NCBI RefSeq assembly: GCF_037975245.1
Contig: NC_092578.1
Span: 1,612,001-1,676,000 of the forward strand
Source: Apostichopus japonicus
Taxonomy: Eukaryota; Echinodermata; Holothuroidea; Aspidochirotida; Stichopodidae
DNA length: 64,000 nt
Direction of reading: 5' to 3'
Below the pieces are notes generated by a model, which was given only the letters and a program-made list of their open reading frames with translations, was not told the DNA's origin and ran no database searches. Position 1 is the first letter of the stretch. Each line of letters opens with the position of its first letter. The translations under genes were made by a program, and so were the position numbers. Shown here one piece after another: positions 31,227-44,900 of the stretch.

Positions 31227-34200
31227 CAAACTGCAGATAGCAGCGTGTATGAACCAAAGATAAGTTTTAGGTACCTATCCTGCTTGGCTGAAATTGGAGA
31301 GAAAGGCATTTGTCAGCTCCTGACTTAAAAGAATGATTTGGTAGGTTGCTGAAAAAGTTGCAAAAGGATCAATACGAAAAAGGTTGCTTGCCATTGATCG
31401 TGGGGTAGTGAAAGAAGCTGGTGACTATAATATTGTAATATCTCACATTCATGTAAATACACAATTTCTTCAGTTGATCAACATTAAGAACCCCCACCTC
31501 TAGATTTTTCATCAAACGTCAAATTAAAGTACGGAATAAAGAACGATTCCATTAAGTTGAAAACAACATTTTCGTCCAATCCACTCCCTCATATACCATA
31601 AACCTTATCCACATTGCTAGGTAATAATGTTCCATTTTTGTAGTAGCAGTTTTGAAGGCTTTGATTTGTCTCTTATAAAATATTATGGTTCCTGTGTAAG
31701 AAAAACCTGCTATATACATCTTTGGATTTAAACATTTTGTAATGTGATACTGGACAAATTATTCCCTGGTTGCAATATACTTTTCATCATAAGACTAATC
31801 AAGTAATGACATTGTTGTATCAGCACGTATCAGGGAAGTAAATAAGAATAATTACTGGTTGGGAAGCTCAATTGTGTTTGCTCAGCCAGTGAGTTTTGGC
31901 AACATGTATTTTCCCACCAAATTAAAATAAGGGTAAAGTTTGAGTAATTCTCGTATTTGTACTTGAAGTACGCCTGCGATGTTTTGGTAGCATTTTTATT
32001 CAATCATATCTCTGATATGAAAATGACAATTTTGTTGATAAAATAATTTAATGGGTTGTCAAAATAATTTACTGTTTGGTCAAAGGGCAAGCTCAATTTA
32101 ATGGGTGGGCAAAAGCCATGCAGGTAATGTGTTATGTATTTCCTTTGTAAGAGTTGAAAATTGAAACTCAAAAGTTGCTATAGCTCATAACTGACTAGCT
32201 AGAATTTCATACAGACTGTTGTATCATTATTTCACGCAGACATGCTCATTCCATTGTTACTGGTGCTACTATGAATTTTAATTGTGCTTTTTTACATCCT
32301 GAAATACGTTTTCTTTCTCTTAATACCTATGCTGAGGATAGCAATTAACTTAAGTATTCAAAATGTGCAATTTTTTGAGTCCTTTTTGTATCAGATTATG
32401 GATGTTGAAAAATGTAAGGTATTGTAAGTTCAAATAAACATCCCATATTGGGAGTCAGCCGTTGATTAACTTAAGATGGACAATATAATTTACAAAAGAT
32501 CAATTGAGAAAATAATTGACTAGTAATGATAAGCAGGTTTTTTTTTCTTTTTCTGAGAACACTATGAGCCATAATACATTTTGAAATTGCCATTATTGAC
32601 AAATTCACAATATATTCGGTGAGGCTCACAGAACATTTTCAATAACTTGATTAATGCCTTGTCCAAAACCCTGGTGATACTTTATTCCATCGGAGTGGTA
32701 TTAATGTAATATCACTGTGACTTGACATTATGATGTTATTCTCTTTACATTATCTCTTTTAAAGGTTTGCTGTATAGACCCCAACTATATATCATGGAAA
32801 AGTTTCTTGAGATATGCAAACTGCCTTGGTCATAAAATGACCTCTTTTCACCAATAAGTCTGCAATGCCTGCCACATATTTTTCTTGTATGAGGGCCTTT
32901 GTTTGAACGCTGTATGATTAACTACACTGTAGACATGAACATATTTCCACACAGTGTTTTTTAATACACAAATGGCCTAATGCTTGATGGTGTTAAGAAG
33001 CTATGCAGGCTAACCTTAGAGCCTGAGGTGGATTTAAGACTGTGGCAGGTCGATTACGTAATCACAAAACTTTCATAGCTATGCTACAATTGGAGCCAAT
33101 AAAGCAGATCTTTAAGCCTGGGTCTTTCTTAATTTGACTGAACATGTGTTTTGAGCTTTTCCCATATATATCGAAGATGGAACGACAGACATTCCAAACC
33201 ATCAATAATTAGGTTTACGCTTTGAAGAATGCTTCAATGTGTTTGGAAAAGGAATAGCATGAGAATATTTTAAGCTTAGTCTCTAAGTGAAATATAAATG
33301 AGACTTGGCATTTACAGTAGATCATTATTGCTTGGAAGAGATTTTCAAATAAAAATAATAACGCAAACATTGTGTGGCAGTAATGTACATTTCTAGTGAC
33401 ATAGTGATGTTCACGCAATTATTACAACCATCGTGACCAAAACATGCGACTGAGAGATTAATACAGATTTGTTTATTTGGTTTTTATTGCAAAAGCTCCT
33501 TAGCCCAGAAAACATGCGCAATAGTTTTACAATAAGGATTCATAACTTAGAAAAATTATTTGAAATACTAGAGCAGCCTTCCATCCTCCCCAAATTTTAC
33601 ATTATTGACATATAGGTATCCGTATAAACCAGAAGTAGTTCCTACTTCCTTTGTAAACAGATTCAACTGGACGGATCTGTGCCTGAAACACGACAGCATT
33701 CACCTTCTTGCAAACCTGTCAACTATCCTTCGAAGAGGTGTTTCGTAATAGCGCCCTCTATTACGTTCCCTTTTATAAACCCCAATATGTGCTAGCTGAT
33801 GGGAGTATTAAAACTTTGAACAATATTGGCTATCAAATTTATAAGGAAGCGACACTTCAATGCCCCTACACCCTTGGGAGAGGCCCGGGTGTCATGATCA
33901 GTCTTCAGTGTTTCTCACTGTGAAAAATGTTCACAATAGTTTGGTGCAGGCAAAGGCGACAATCTTAACATTACTAAACAATTGATATGACCAGCCTGAG
34001 TCTCAAACTGTTGGGTCTGCCTTTGAACTTTGTCACCATTTTCGCTAGAAGCAGATTGTACCAAGTGGTCCTAATGACGGAACTCTTACAGTACCCCGTA
34101 TTCGTACTTCGGGACGACTGACCTACTTCTCGGGGTGGGGATACGGGCTGAGTATGGGGGTAGGAACTAGGATGACCCGGTGAATTTAGATTGGTTTCGT

Positions 34201-35975
34201 TAACTACGCGAAACTTTAGGCCCGCCATAGCAGAAGCTAGTTAGTGGTTGGCAGACTAACTTAATTTCTTCATGGTTTCCTTATCCTTGAAATGATGGCT
34301 TCGGCAAGGTTTACTGAAAACAAGTCTTTTAATATTCGCGTTCTAACATAGGGAACGACTTACGGTCAGTTTCTACTTTTTCTGACTTTGCCCCACGCCC
34401 CACCAGTGGTCGGGTGGAAAGGATCGCCGCGGACAAAAGCACCTTTTTTTCTACTAAACTAAAAGCAACTGTTTTACTGTGAAATGATTGAAGTCTGTAT
34501 TCACAGAATGCTTGCAGATCAACTTTCGTCATTGATGGTGAGCAATGCCATCGGTATCTTGTACTATTTCCCATTCAGTTGTAAATGTGCTCCTCACAGA
34601 TATCCATTTATATTTACCTGTAGGTCCGTTCCAATAATAGGTACATCAAATAAAGCCAAAATTTGATTTTTAAATTTTCATGAGTAGAGAATTTAAATTT
34701 GTAAGCAATAAATTTTAATTTTAACAAAGTAAAATGCAACAAGAATTTTGCTTCTGTCACGTCAATTTCCCCCCGGAAGTGGTAGTCGGTAGTGTAAACA
34801 GTATAGTGCAATGTACGCTGTTCGTATGATTCCTAATGTACTTGTTGTAAAGACACTGCTGTTATCTGATATACAGTTCACAACGCTTAGTCACATCACA
34901 CACAAGCGAATCACTCCCTGTTCTTCCTATTAACAAATACATTTTTAAGGGATTATTAATTGCAGGAATTGTCTTTTCAGCAGCCGTTCTAGTTGTGAGT
35001 TTATGTTTCTAACTTGTCTTTAAGGCTAAATTATATAACCATTTAATCGCTGAGAATTTGTAGAGTGGTTTGACATGTTCAGTAATTAGCCTGCTATGAC
35101 TGAATTGTGAGCCTAGCATAAGCTAGGTGAAACGCACAGTACGGTACGCGTAGGGCCTAGGCCTATATAGGAATACAGACCTAGCTATCGTATTAAGGCT
35201 ACAGTTACTAGTTTGGCCTTAGTAAGACCTAAGTTTCGTATAATTTAAGTAGGCTGATGTAGCTGTAGCCCAATATGTACGGTTGACCCCTACGTTTGTT
35301 ATACATTGTATTTTGGGTTAGGCCCAGTTAGTAAGAATATGAAGAAATGCCTTAATATTCACTGTACACAATGGTACATTAACAACACATAATAGTAAAT
35401 TTGATCCATGGGTGACCATACGCCATTGATTTATTGGAAAAGTCTGCCCTTTCCCTGTACTGATCCCTGATTTAATGTGTACTGTCACAGGAATAGGCCT
35501 ATCCCCTAATACAGTCAATTTGGTATTAACAGTTTTGCCATTCTATTTTTAGAAACAGACTGACCGTAAACTGTTATTATTTTGGGTACAGTTACAATGA
35601 CACACTCACTGAATGAAATATATTTATTAGGTGGTTTTTACAGCAAAAAAGTTGTAAATGATATCTCAATATAGTTTTAAAATATGAGCACCACTTCACA
35701 CCCCTTCTTTACTTTTAAATACCGAATACATTGGTTGTAATATACATTATAATGACTGTAACCAGGTGATAGGTCTCACACTATATTGACAGCAATCCTT
35801 TACACTACACATAACTCATTGACAATTAAAATAAATGGAAGCATCCGACCTGTGAGATGATATATATGGGACTTGCTCCAAGTATTGTTTGTTGTGTGCA
35901 ATCTGTGCTATCAGTAAATTTCTGTATAAACGTTTGACAGTACTTTCTTTTCTCTTTGTGCAGTTTTTTTTTCAG
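31227..35975. other. GHDC 3' flank and integrin upstream region
   Basis: No recognisable coding exon was found on either strand. The first part contains a candidate GHDC poly(A) signal at 31535-31540. The integrin ATG exon begins at a splice acceptor (35975/35976), so a non-coding first exon and the promoter should lie upstream, perhaps in the locally more GC-rich stretch 33690-34480. A minus-strand open frame at 33974-34228 was considered and not accepted. Confidence 0.5.
31535..31540 (+). promoter_or_regulatory. Candidate poly(A) signal of GHDC
   Basis: First canonical AATAAA after the GHDC stop codon, about 310 bases downstream. Other AATAAA hexamers occur further on (for example near 32434), so the used site is uncertain. 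Confidence 0.35.
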
Positions 35976-35989
35976 ATCGCATCTTCAAG

Positions 35990-38900
35990 ATGGATTGTAA
36001 ACATTCAATATTCTTATTACTGTTACTGTACTGTGCGAGGTCTATATATGCCCAGAACCTAGGTAAAGTATCCTACACAAATTTTTATCACATCAAGCCC
36101 TTTTAGGTCTTTCCTCTTAAATTTGTGGATTACATGATCTAGAAATGAACCCTGTGATAACAACTCTATGAGAGTACAAGTTTTCCATCAAAAGTTTGAT
36201 TTAAGAGTTGCTCAAAAAGAACCCCAAAATACGTAAAGTTGGACGTAATATTAAAGCTTTCTGTATCACCTATAGCACCACAAGAAGTGGTTTGTAAAAT
36301 ATACCACAAATTCATCCAAGTTGTCAATTTTCAACATTTCATGATTCATCAGCCTTAAAACTATTTGCATGGGACCTATAAATGGAAGATACTTTGGCTG
36401 GCCATGGAACAGTGTCATTTTTTTGTGACTAATTTTTTCGAAGTAAACTCCTGGCTACTTTTAAATTATAGTTGTGATGCTAAACTTTTTTTTTTTTTAA
36501 ATTGGCTAAATATTCTTAGAATTCAAGAATCACACCGTCCTGACATAGCATAATAAGGCGATGTCGTTAATCTACTGTATACTTCACAAGACAATGTGTA
36601 TGCAGATCATTCGTGCTTTTTTTTTTCATGTATATAATTTTGATATAGAACAGTGACCCCTTTCACATCTATATAGTTAGCAACAAAGCACTAGTAGGAT
36701 TGGACACAACACTTTTTGAAACATTGAAATATATCTAGTTTTTTTAATTCAAGTAATTTCTTGTTTATTTTGGCTTCAGGCGTAAGTCATAACACTTTTA
36801 CATTTCAAACTGCTGCATTTTTCACGCTTACACTTTGTTCAGGTGAAGTAGTGGTCTTCGAGATTATGCAGGGTAAGTTAACATTGGAAAGTCTCAAAGT
36901 TCAGTCTCAAAGTTCTCTCGAGCATCTGCGGTATTTCATGACTTACATTATTTTTGGATCAAATCTTCTTGAAAGATTCAATTTCTGTTGACAAACTGTC
37001 TTAAGGAAATGAATTACATAATTGTATGTAGGTTGCAAGAAAATCTGCTGTTTATGTTCGCGACATTGGTGAAGAATGTTCCATGTCGATGTTGATTGCT
37101 TCATGTGGCATGTTCCTTCCATTTGATACGATGCAAGAAATGCAATTTTTTTTTGTAAAGACGCAAAATTTCTGTGCTTTCCTGTTCCCCTTGTTTAAAA
37201 TGAACTTCAATAAGCTGTTTTGTGATTCTATGTGCACAAATGCTAGTATGCCCTGTGTGTACAAGTTTTCTAAACATAGTTCTTAATGTGAACATGCTCC
37301 CTACCTCTGTGCAATGCTAGAACACAGGCTCTGGATAAATGGTTAATTCAATACTGTCGATATCATCAGTTCTGCTGTATGAAGTACTGCATAGACCAGA
37401 CTCAGAAACTTGAAATGCTCTTACTTTTCCCCTGGTTTCTTCAAATAAGGGGAACTTAAAGAGGATGTTCTCTTTACCAGTTTCGAAGTAAGCAGCTTAT
37501 GTAGTTTGTACAAATGTGTGATGAACCAGACCTGCTAAATGCACACAGTTAGTTTAGATTCCTGATATGGCTTATTCTTCTCTCGTGATTATGGTCGTCA
37601 AAAAAGTTTTCTTATTAGTGTCAACATTCATACAGTTTTTGATAAGCTGTACCTTCAAAGTACAGCACGCCAATCCTTGTCTGAACAACGATACAATTAA
37701 ACACTTCATTTGCATTTGACCTGACCACACTGTGGGGATGTCCTATTTAATGGTTGAAGGAAATACAAGATTCCTGAAAAAGGTTATCTGCTATGTCAGT
37801 CCCCCAAAACAATAACAAGTTTTGTTGAATTTGTGGAAGACTAAATTTTCTGCATTTTGCGTCAAACAGTAGGGGATGAAAATTTACCTGTCACGAGCAG
37901 CCGAATGGTTGAAAGAGAAGAGGTCTGGTAAATGGTAATTATCTTAGATAAATGCCAGAATATTAAAAGTTTTGTGCCAGAAATGTGATTTAGTGTGATT
38001 TTGGCGAAATTATTTCGCAGTATTTGGCATGTAATATTTACTGTGAACAGTATGTGACATATAGCAAAGGACTGTGACCTACTGTAACCCTCTCAACATA
38101 CTGATAGGTGAATCAAATCTTTTGCGTGGACTATCTGTATCAAGTGCGAGAAAGTCCTTTAACGCACTGTTTTCTTAAACACAATTGGATGTTTAAGAAA
38201 ACATTCAAGAACCACCATCTTGTACTTTGCACACATGGACAAAATATTAATGTGAATGTATTTTGCTTGTTTCAAGATCTTACTTTCAGATACATGGAAA
38301 ATTATGCTATTTAGAGAACTTGGGATAAAATATTTTTCTGTATGGAATACAAATGAGCAGAATATCAAAATGTTTCCCTCTTGATGACAGAGAAAGTTAA
38401 ACAGTTTGTAAATCTTGCATTCTGAAAGCAATCTACAGTATAAACATTTAATATTTATTACTTTCGATATTAAACATTTCCTGCATGTTTCCTCGAAATG
38501 ATCTGCTGAATTATGGCTTTCTGTTGCTATTTTGATGGTTATTGCTAAATGAGCTTTTTAGCTTCCCTGCCCACCTGCTTGCATGTAAGCGCTTTACTTG
38601 CAAGATTTAAATGTCATGTTGCTGAGTATAGTGTTGAGCCAATATGGCCGGTTACAGTACCCTGTTGCCCCTATCAAGAATCTGTTCGGTCTGTACGTTG
38701 TTAAATGTAAATAAAATCTTATATAGCGCACTACGCGCGATGCATCTGTGCGCTTTACACACAATCTAGAAAATACAATGCCAAAAAACAATAAATAGAA
38801 AAAACAGTAAATACATATTACCATCTACAGAAATATACAGGAATATAAGATCGAAAAACTATTAAAAGTACTGGTGAAGCGTAAAGCTATACAGCCTATT

Positions 38901-41900
38901 GAAAGCTAACCTGTTCACTTCTACTCATTCATGTGATAAATATGTTATTGTTTTCATGATTTAAGATGAGTGTGGTTTCCATGGTAAAGATGTTCCTTTC
39001 GAAATTCCAGATCGAAAAACTATTAAAAGTACTGGTGAAGCGTAAAGCTATACACCCTATTGAAAGCTAATCTGTTCACTTCTACTCATTCATGTGATAA
39101 ATATGTTATCGTTCCCATGATTTAAGATGAGTGTGGTTTCCATGGTAAAGATGTTCCTTTTGAAATTCCAGTACAAAGTTGTGTACTATACTGTATGGTA
39201 CTTACACTGTAAATTGGTTTGTACAATACCTAATGTACTGTACATTCTGTAGTCAATAGAGCAGGTCTGGATCCTGCAGAATACTGTATGGCCTACTGTA
39301 CATGTAATACTATTAAAACATAATAACCGTATTTTCTCATTGGTTTAAAACTAAAAAGAAGCTGGATCAGGTAAACCTTGAATCTGAATCTGCATTTTTC
39401 AAAAAATTTTTTTTTTCATTATTTCAAATTTTAGTGCAAAACATAATTCCTTGTCCTATAAAGATTTCTGTTATTGTTACTGAACTTTGCTTTAACAAAC
39501 AATTGTTTGTAAGTCAGCCAGTCGCAAGCAGACTTTAGTTTAATATTTTATTTATGTAAATCAGTCAGACATTGATTTGTCTAATGCAACACCTCTCATT
39601 GTCTGAGAATGCTGTAATTCAAGGTGTCAATATTGTCAGGCAATTACTGTAGACGAGCAAAGCCTTAACCTGCTGTTTACAGGTAAACCCCAAATAGATA
39701 GCTATTGTGTGAGAATGCTAAAGCTCACACTGTGACTTTAAGGCTTTAAGCCTTGTGGTTTCAACATTGTGTTACTTACATTACATTCTAAGTTTATGAA
39801 TCATGCTGTAGGAATCATCAGCACATTAATTCGTTTATTATATTATTATAAACAGTGAGGTCTCACACAAGGTGTTATGTTCTATGTTTATCTGTTAAAA
39901 AGATTGCAATACATTTCACCCTCCCCCTGACCTCATACATGTATTAGAATCTACAGTAAGTCAGACTTTTAAGTGTCACTACCATAATTTGTTATTGTTA
40001 ACGAAAACATCCACATAGCTATCTCATCCCTGATTGGTCATTATATATATATCGTATTGTTGATGCTTGGAAGGTATGGTTATAAAATGAGGCCACATGA
40101 TACTAGCTTGCGGTTGAGAAAACAATTTCTAGCCCTTGTGATGTCAGAGGTAGAGCACTCTAACACTATACACGTAGAACAGCTTTTAAAGTAACTGCAA
40201 TGTAGTAAGTTTCAGACATAATATACTTGTGAATGTGGGTTAAGTACAGTATTTGAGAGCCATTGGGAGGGAGGGAGCTGTTAGGTGAGCCATCCTCTCC
40301 CCCTCCCTGCCCCCCCCCAGGTTTAAGGCCTATATTTCTGTAGAAAAGGCTCTTAGATTCCATGTGGTGGGTATATTTGAAATATTGAATGTAGTGTATG
40401 TTTAGCTCCATCATGGCAAGGGAACATATTCTACAAGGTACTGCAACTTATCATTGCTGACATTGCTAATAAGTGGAATCAAACTATTATCAAAGCATTC
40501 GATTGGAATACCAAAAAAAAGAAATCCACATTATTCTTGGCATATTCTTGGCATATTCTTGGCTTATTATGAAAAGTTACATTTTAAACATATTTTTTTC
40601 TCTGAAAGTGTAACTTTCAGTGGAAGTATACTGTATGTGAGGTCAGGGTACATGGAAAGCACACCTACTGTACTGTGCCTATCTGTTTGAAAACACAGTA
40701 AAGATAACCTGTTGAATTTTACCATGGAAACTCACTGATATTGTCTTACAAGCAGTAAGAACTGGATGTGTCTGTCTGTCTGTTAGATCAATTATCACTT
40801 TCGACAGAATGATACCAGCCACATCAAGGCATACGATAGAAGCATGTGTGTGTACAAGTCTGTAAATTCAGACAGTACAGTATTTATGGAATGTAACAAG
40901 TATTCTGTGGTCATGTTTTCAATTTATACAGTATGTATGTAATGAATATCTAGTCCGCTTTTGCAGGATATGTACAGTACAGTATTTTGCAAGTCTGCGA
41001 AATATATTTCCTTCACGCCAATGTTTACCATGACAGAGATCTCATCTGTATACACCATGAATTAGCGTAAGCTCAGCATAATTCTTTGTTTTAAGCAGAG
41101 AAATTTTTAATCTGAACTGAAATCCGATGAGTAAATTACAGGATGTAGCTCTCAATCAGGAAGCTATTGTGGTAAATGTACATGCCATCACTCATCTAGC
41201 ATTGTCTGGTCTTGATGTCATTGAGCTATTAATACAGTGGGACCTAATATTAATTGTAGGAATATGACTGTTACCATAGGAATATACTTGTATCTATGAT
41301 AATGCCAGGGTTTGTTGGTATGGGGCCTGGGAGGGGGGGGGCAGAGGAAGGGACAGGGGTAAAACATGTTTGAAGCTTAAAAGCAGTTTGTGTGGGTTTC
41401 CATTAAGTTTGTTATGTAAGGTACAAAATGTGGATTTTAAAATCCCACAAGATAACTGTTATTATGATTATTATTTACCAGATTTATATAGCGCTCTTTT
41501 CATGCTTTTAAAGTATGTTCAAGAGCGCTTTAAAATGACAACAAAATGACAAAACCCTTAAAATATGAAGACGAAAATTAAAAAATAAAATTGACGCAGC
41601 TTAAATTTAATATAAAAAAATATATACGAAGAAATAATTTTAAAAACAATGTAGATTTACAGTGAAGTTCCTAAAAAGAAAAAGTGAGTTTTAAGTAATT
41701 TCAAGTAACAAATGACAAAACCCCTTAAAATATGAATACGAAAAATAAAATGGATGCAGCTTGAATAAATATTAATACAAAAAAATATACTAAGGAAAAA
41801 TTTTGAAAACAAAATGTTCAAATATGAATACGTCGGCTCCAGATTTGTGAGGTGATGTTGAACAAACAGTGTAGTAATGTGGCAATGAAATATAGCTGTA

Positions 41901-44900
41901 GATCTGTTGTTTGTAAAATTTAAATATATTTGCTTAGGAGCATCTGGTTTTCAGACATCTGTCAGTATTTTAGTTGTTAAGTCCAATCCTACCCCTCCTC
42001 CCATCCCTTCCCACCCTAACATGAACAATATGTCCAACCTCCATGGTTTTCTTTCATTTTGTTCATTCTCTTTGCAAGACTAGTGTATTGCACAATGCTA
42101 GACTCAAATTAATAAATTATTCCATTGTTGGATAAATCTTATAGAGACCTATAATCAGAAGTACTCTAGGTAGTATAAATTTTCCTAATTGAAGTCTTGT
42201 TCAACAGGTGCACGAATAAAGTCTTGTTCAACAGGTGCACAAATAATGCTGTGAAAAACTGTACTATTCTGTACATGTATGCAACTTCATGTATGTGAAC
42301 TGTACACATCCATGTACAGTATAGTCCTTGTACAGTACTCTAAAACCTCTCTGACAGACAAGTAGGTTGTTGTCTTACTTAAGTGCACCCTACAGGATTT
42401 GTGCGAGTTCTAATTTCTGACACTTCCTTTTTCCTTGCCATCTTGGATAATGACTTTCTATACTTATAGTCAATTCTCACCTTGATTAACATGGAAGGAT
42501 GTCACCCGCTCTTCCTCTGTCATTGACCTAACTTAGCATATATATACTAAAGATTCGTCAAATGCTCATCATTTCGTCTGCTAAAAATATGACGGAATGC
42601 TCGGCAGACGTGAATTTGTGATATGCTGTATGTGCAGAATTTTGTCAATTAGAATGCACTGTTAGGGTAGTGCATTCTGATTTGTCTTACTACAGTGTAA
42701 CAAGTATTATTTGCAAGGAAAGGAAGAAAAAGAAAAGAACAAAAATGTAAAGAGAAATTGAAACAAAAAACGAAATAACACCCAGTTTCACTACGTAGAC
42801 CTACTTAACTTTTTTGACTTAAACAAGTTTGTCTGTAGAAGTATGGGTAAATCTCTGATCGGAAAGGGAAGGGGGACTTCAAAAAGTGGTTGAAATTTAA
42901 AGGTTCGATAACTGGTACTTATTCATCCAATCAAATGGTGTCAATTGTAGGTTGATTTTAGGAACATTGCAGGTTGCCCCTGTAGGACAACCTAGAATTT
43001 TATTTAAAAAGTTTTCCAAACAGCACAATGGTTGTCCAACAAGTTAAATGTACACAGCACTTGAGTAGTGCCACGTAAGTACTGTACAGACTCTGTCACA
43101 TATTTGTGAGTCTGACTTACAGTACTCAAGTAATGTATTCACTGCCATCACATGACACCCTGGCAACCAATCAGCTCTTGGTGTAGAAACAGGCACTGGC
43201 TACTGTACTGTACTCAGCGTCTACTGTGAATACTCTGGACGTTTTGTAAGCATGCTGTAAACTTTGTCAGATGTCATCTCTAAAGTGTCACATTTAATTT
43301 GACTCGCATACCTGTAGTCGAATAAATTGTTTTCAATGTCAAACAGGGTGACATATCGTTATTTCTTTGAAGAATAATTCGTTCTTCCTTATAAATGCTT
43401 ATGGTATAATCAGTCAGATGGTTTATTGATCAATTTTTTGAAGTAATTGCACCTTTGTGTCCATTTGTTTTCCTTATTTTCAAGTGGGGATAAAAGCACT
43501 TTAATGGACAATTTTTTGTCTATTTTTATGCCTTTGTTGATCAATAATGTTTTTACGGATGCCATAAAATTGAATTACTCACCCATAGTCGATAGTTTTG
43601 AAGATGTTACAGTACAGTACGTATGTATCTGTGTAGTCACTGCATTTAACATAGTCAAATCAGTTCTTTGCCCACAGATATTTGTACCAGCCTGTAAGGT
43701 GTCCCTTCCAGTCTTCCCAAGAAATTAAATTAAAAATATTAATAAATTTAAATTTTGACAGTCTTGGTTATGATAATAACTGGTAGGGGTAAGACAGTTC
43801 TTCATTTTCAAGAACGGTACAAGGTGTGAACATCCATCATGTATTTCTACAGTACAGTATGTTTCAGTAGAGAGAATCTGAAATTATGAAATTTTTTGGG
43901 ACAGTGAAGCATGTTTCAGAAGAATTTGTATTTATGAAACTTATTGTGAGGAGATAGGTAAGTGAGTAGTGAAGTACTGTTAATACCCAGTTCAAGTGAG
44001 ATGTAGAGGGGGGGGGGAGGGGTTGGAGGGAGGGATAGAGGGAGGGGTCTTCTGTATTTTGCAGATTATCTTGAGACTATAGTTTGTTTTTTCCGTGTAT
44101 ATATTAATATTTTCATTTTTCAAACATTTCCTTTGTGCAGAAGATATATTTACACAAGAAAACAAGAGTAAGTAATTGAATGTGTGTTATGTACAGTTCG
44201 TATCCTTGGTACAGCCTATGGTATAATCAGTAACCCATTATTATTATTACTATGATTAATCCCAACTCTTTTTCATTTAATAATTTTTGTGCTTTTTCTT
44301 CTTTCTCTATCCTGGCCATAATGATCCAAAGCTGGACAATTTGCCTCTTGTTCTTGTCATATTATCCCAATGTTTCCCCGAAAATTGTAACATTCTTTTG
44401 TTCCGAATATTTTTAAGTGCACCTTTCGTTTTTAACAAAGAGTTCAAAGTTTTGTTAGTATGCAAATTAATATGATCCATTTCTCTACCTGAAATCTTTC
44501 CTTCCTCTCAATGAGATACCGTATATCAACAAAACATTTTGTTAAGTATATCTCTTAACAAATTAATGATTACATCTTCACTGAATGAAGCGTAATGTTC
44601 CTCTTTCTGCAAGACATATTCCATGTTAAAAGTTTCTGCATTTTCCAACCTTCATAAATCAACATTTTGAAACCTTTCCAAATTGGGCTTGCCAAAGTTC
44701 AAGAATTTGTGAAAGAAGACTACTGTACATGTATGTACAGAACTGGAGCTGCAGAAGTAGTGAAGTACTGTGTGCAGGCTGTGTGCACAGTATGGTGTGT
44801 ACAGGCCATACTGTATGTGCAGGCAATATGTGCAGTCTGGGTGTGTACAGTAGGCTGTGGGTGCAGGCTATGTGTGCAGTACTGTAAGCAAAGGCTATGT

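Noticed and set aside
33974-34228. 84-aa minus-strand open frame beginning MAGLKF
   Set aside because: Locally higher GC content and a non-repetitive sequence made it worth a look, but I recognise no family, splice partner or convincing donor. It may be part of a promoter region.
36779-36783. A 2-nt exon between CTTCAG and GTAAGT
   Set aside because: An AG and GTAAGT so close together cannot define an exon; the nearby 30-nt segment (36843-36872) is the better candidate.
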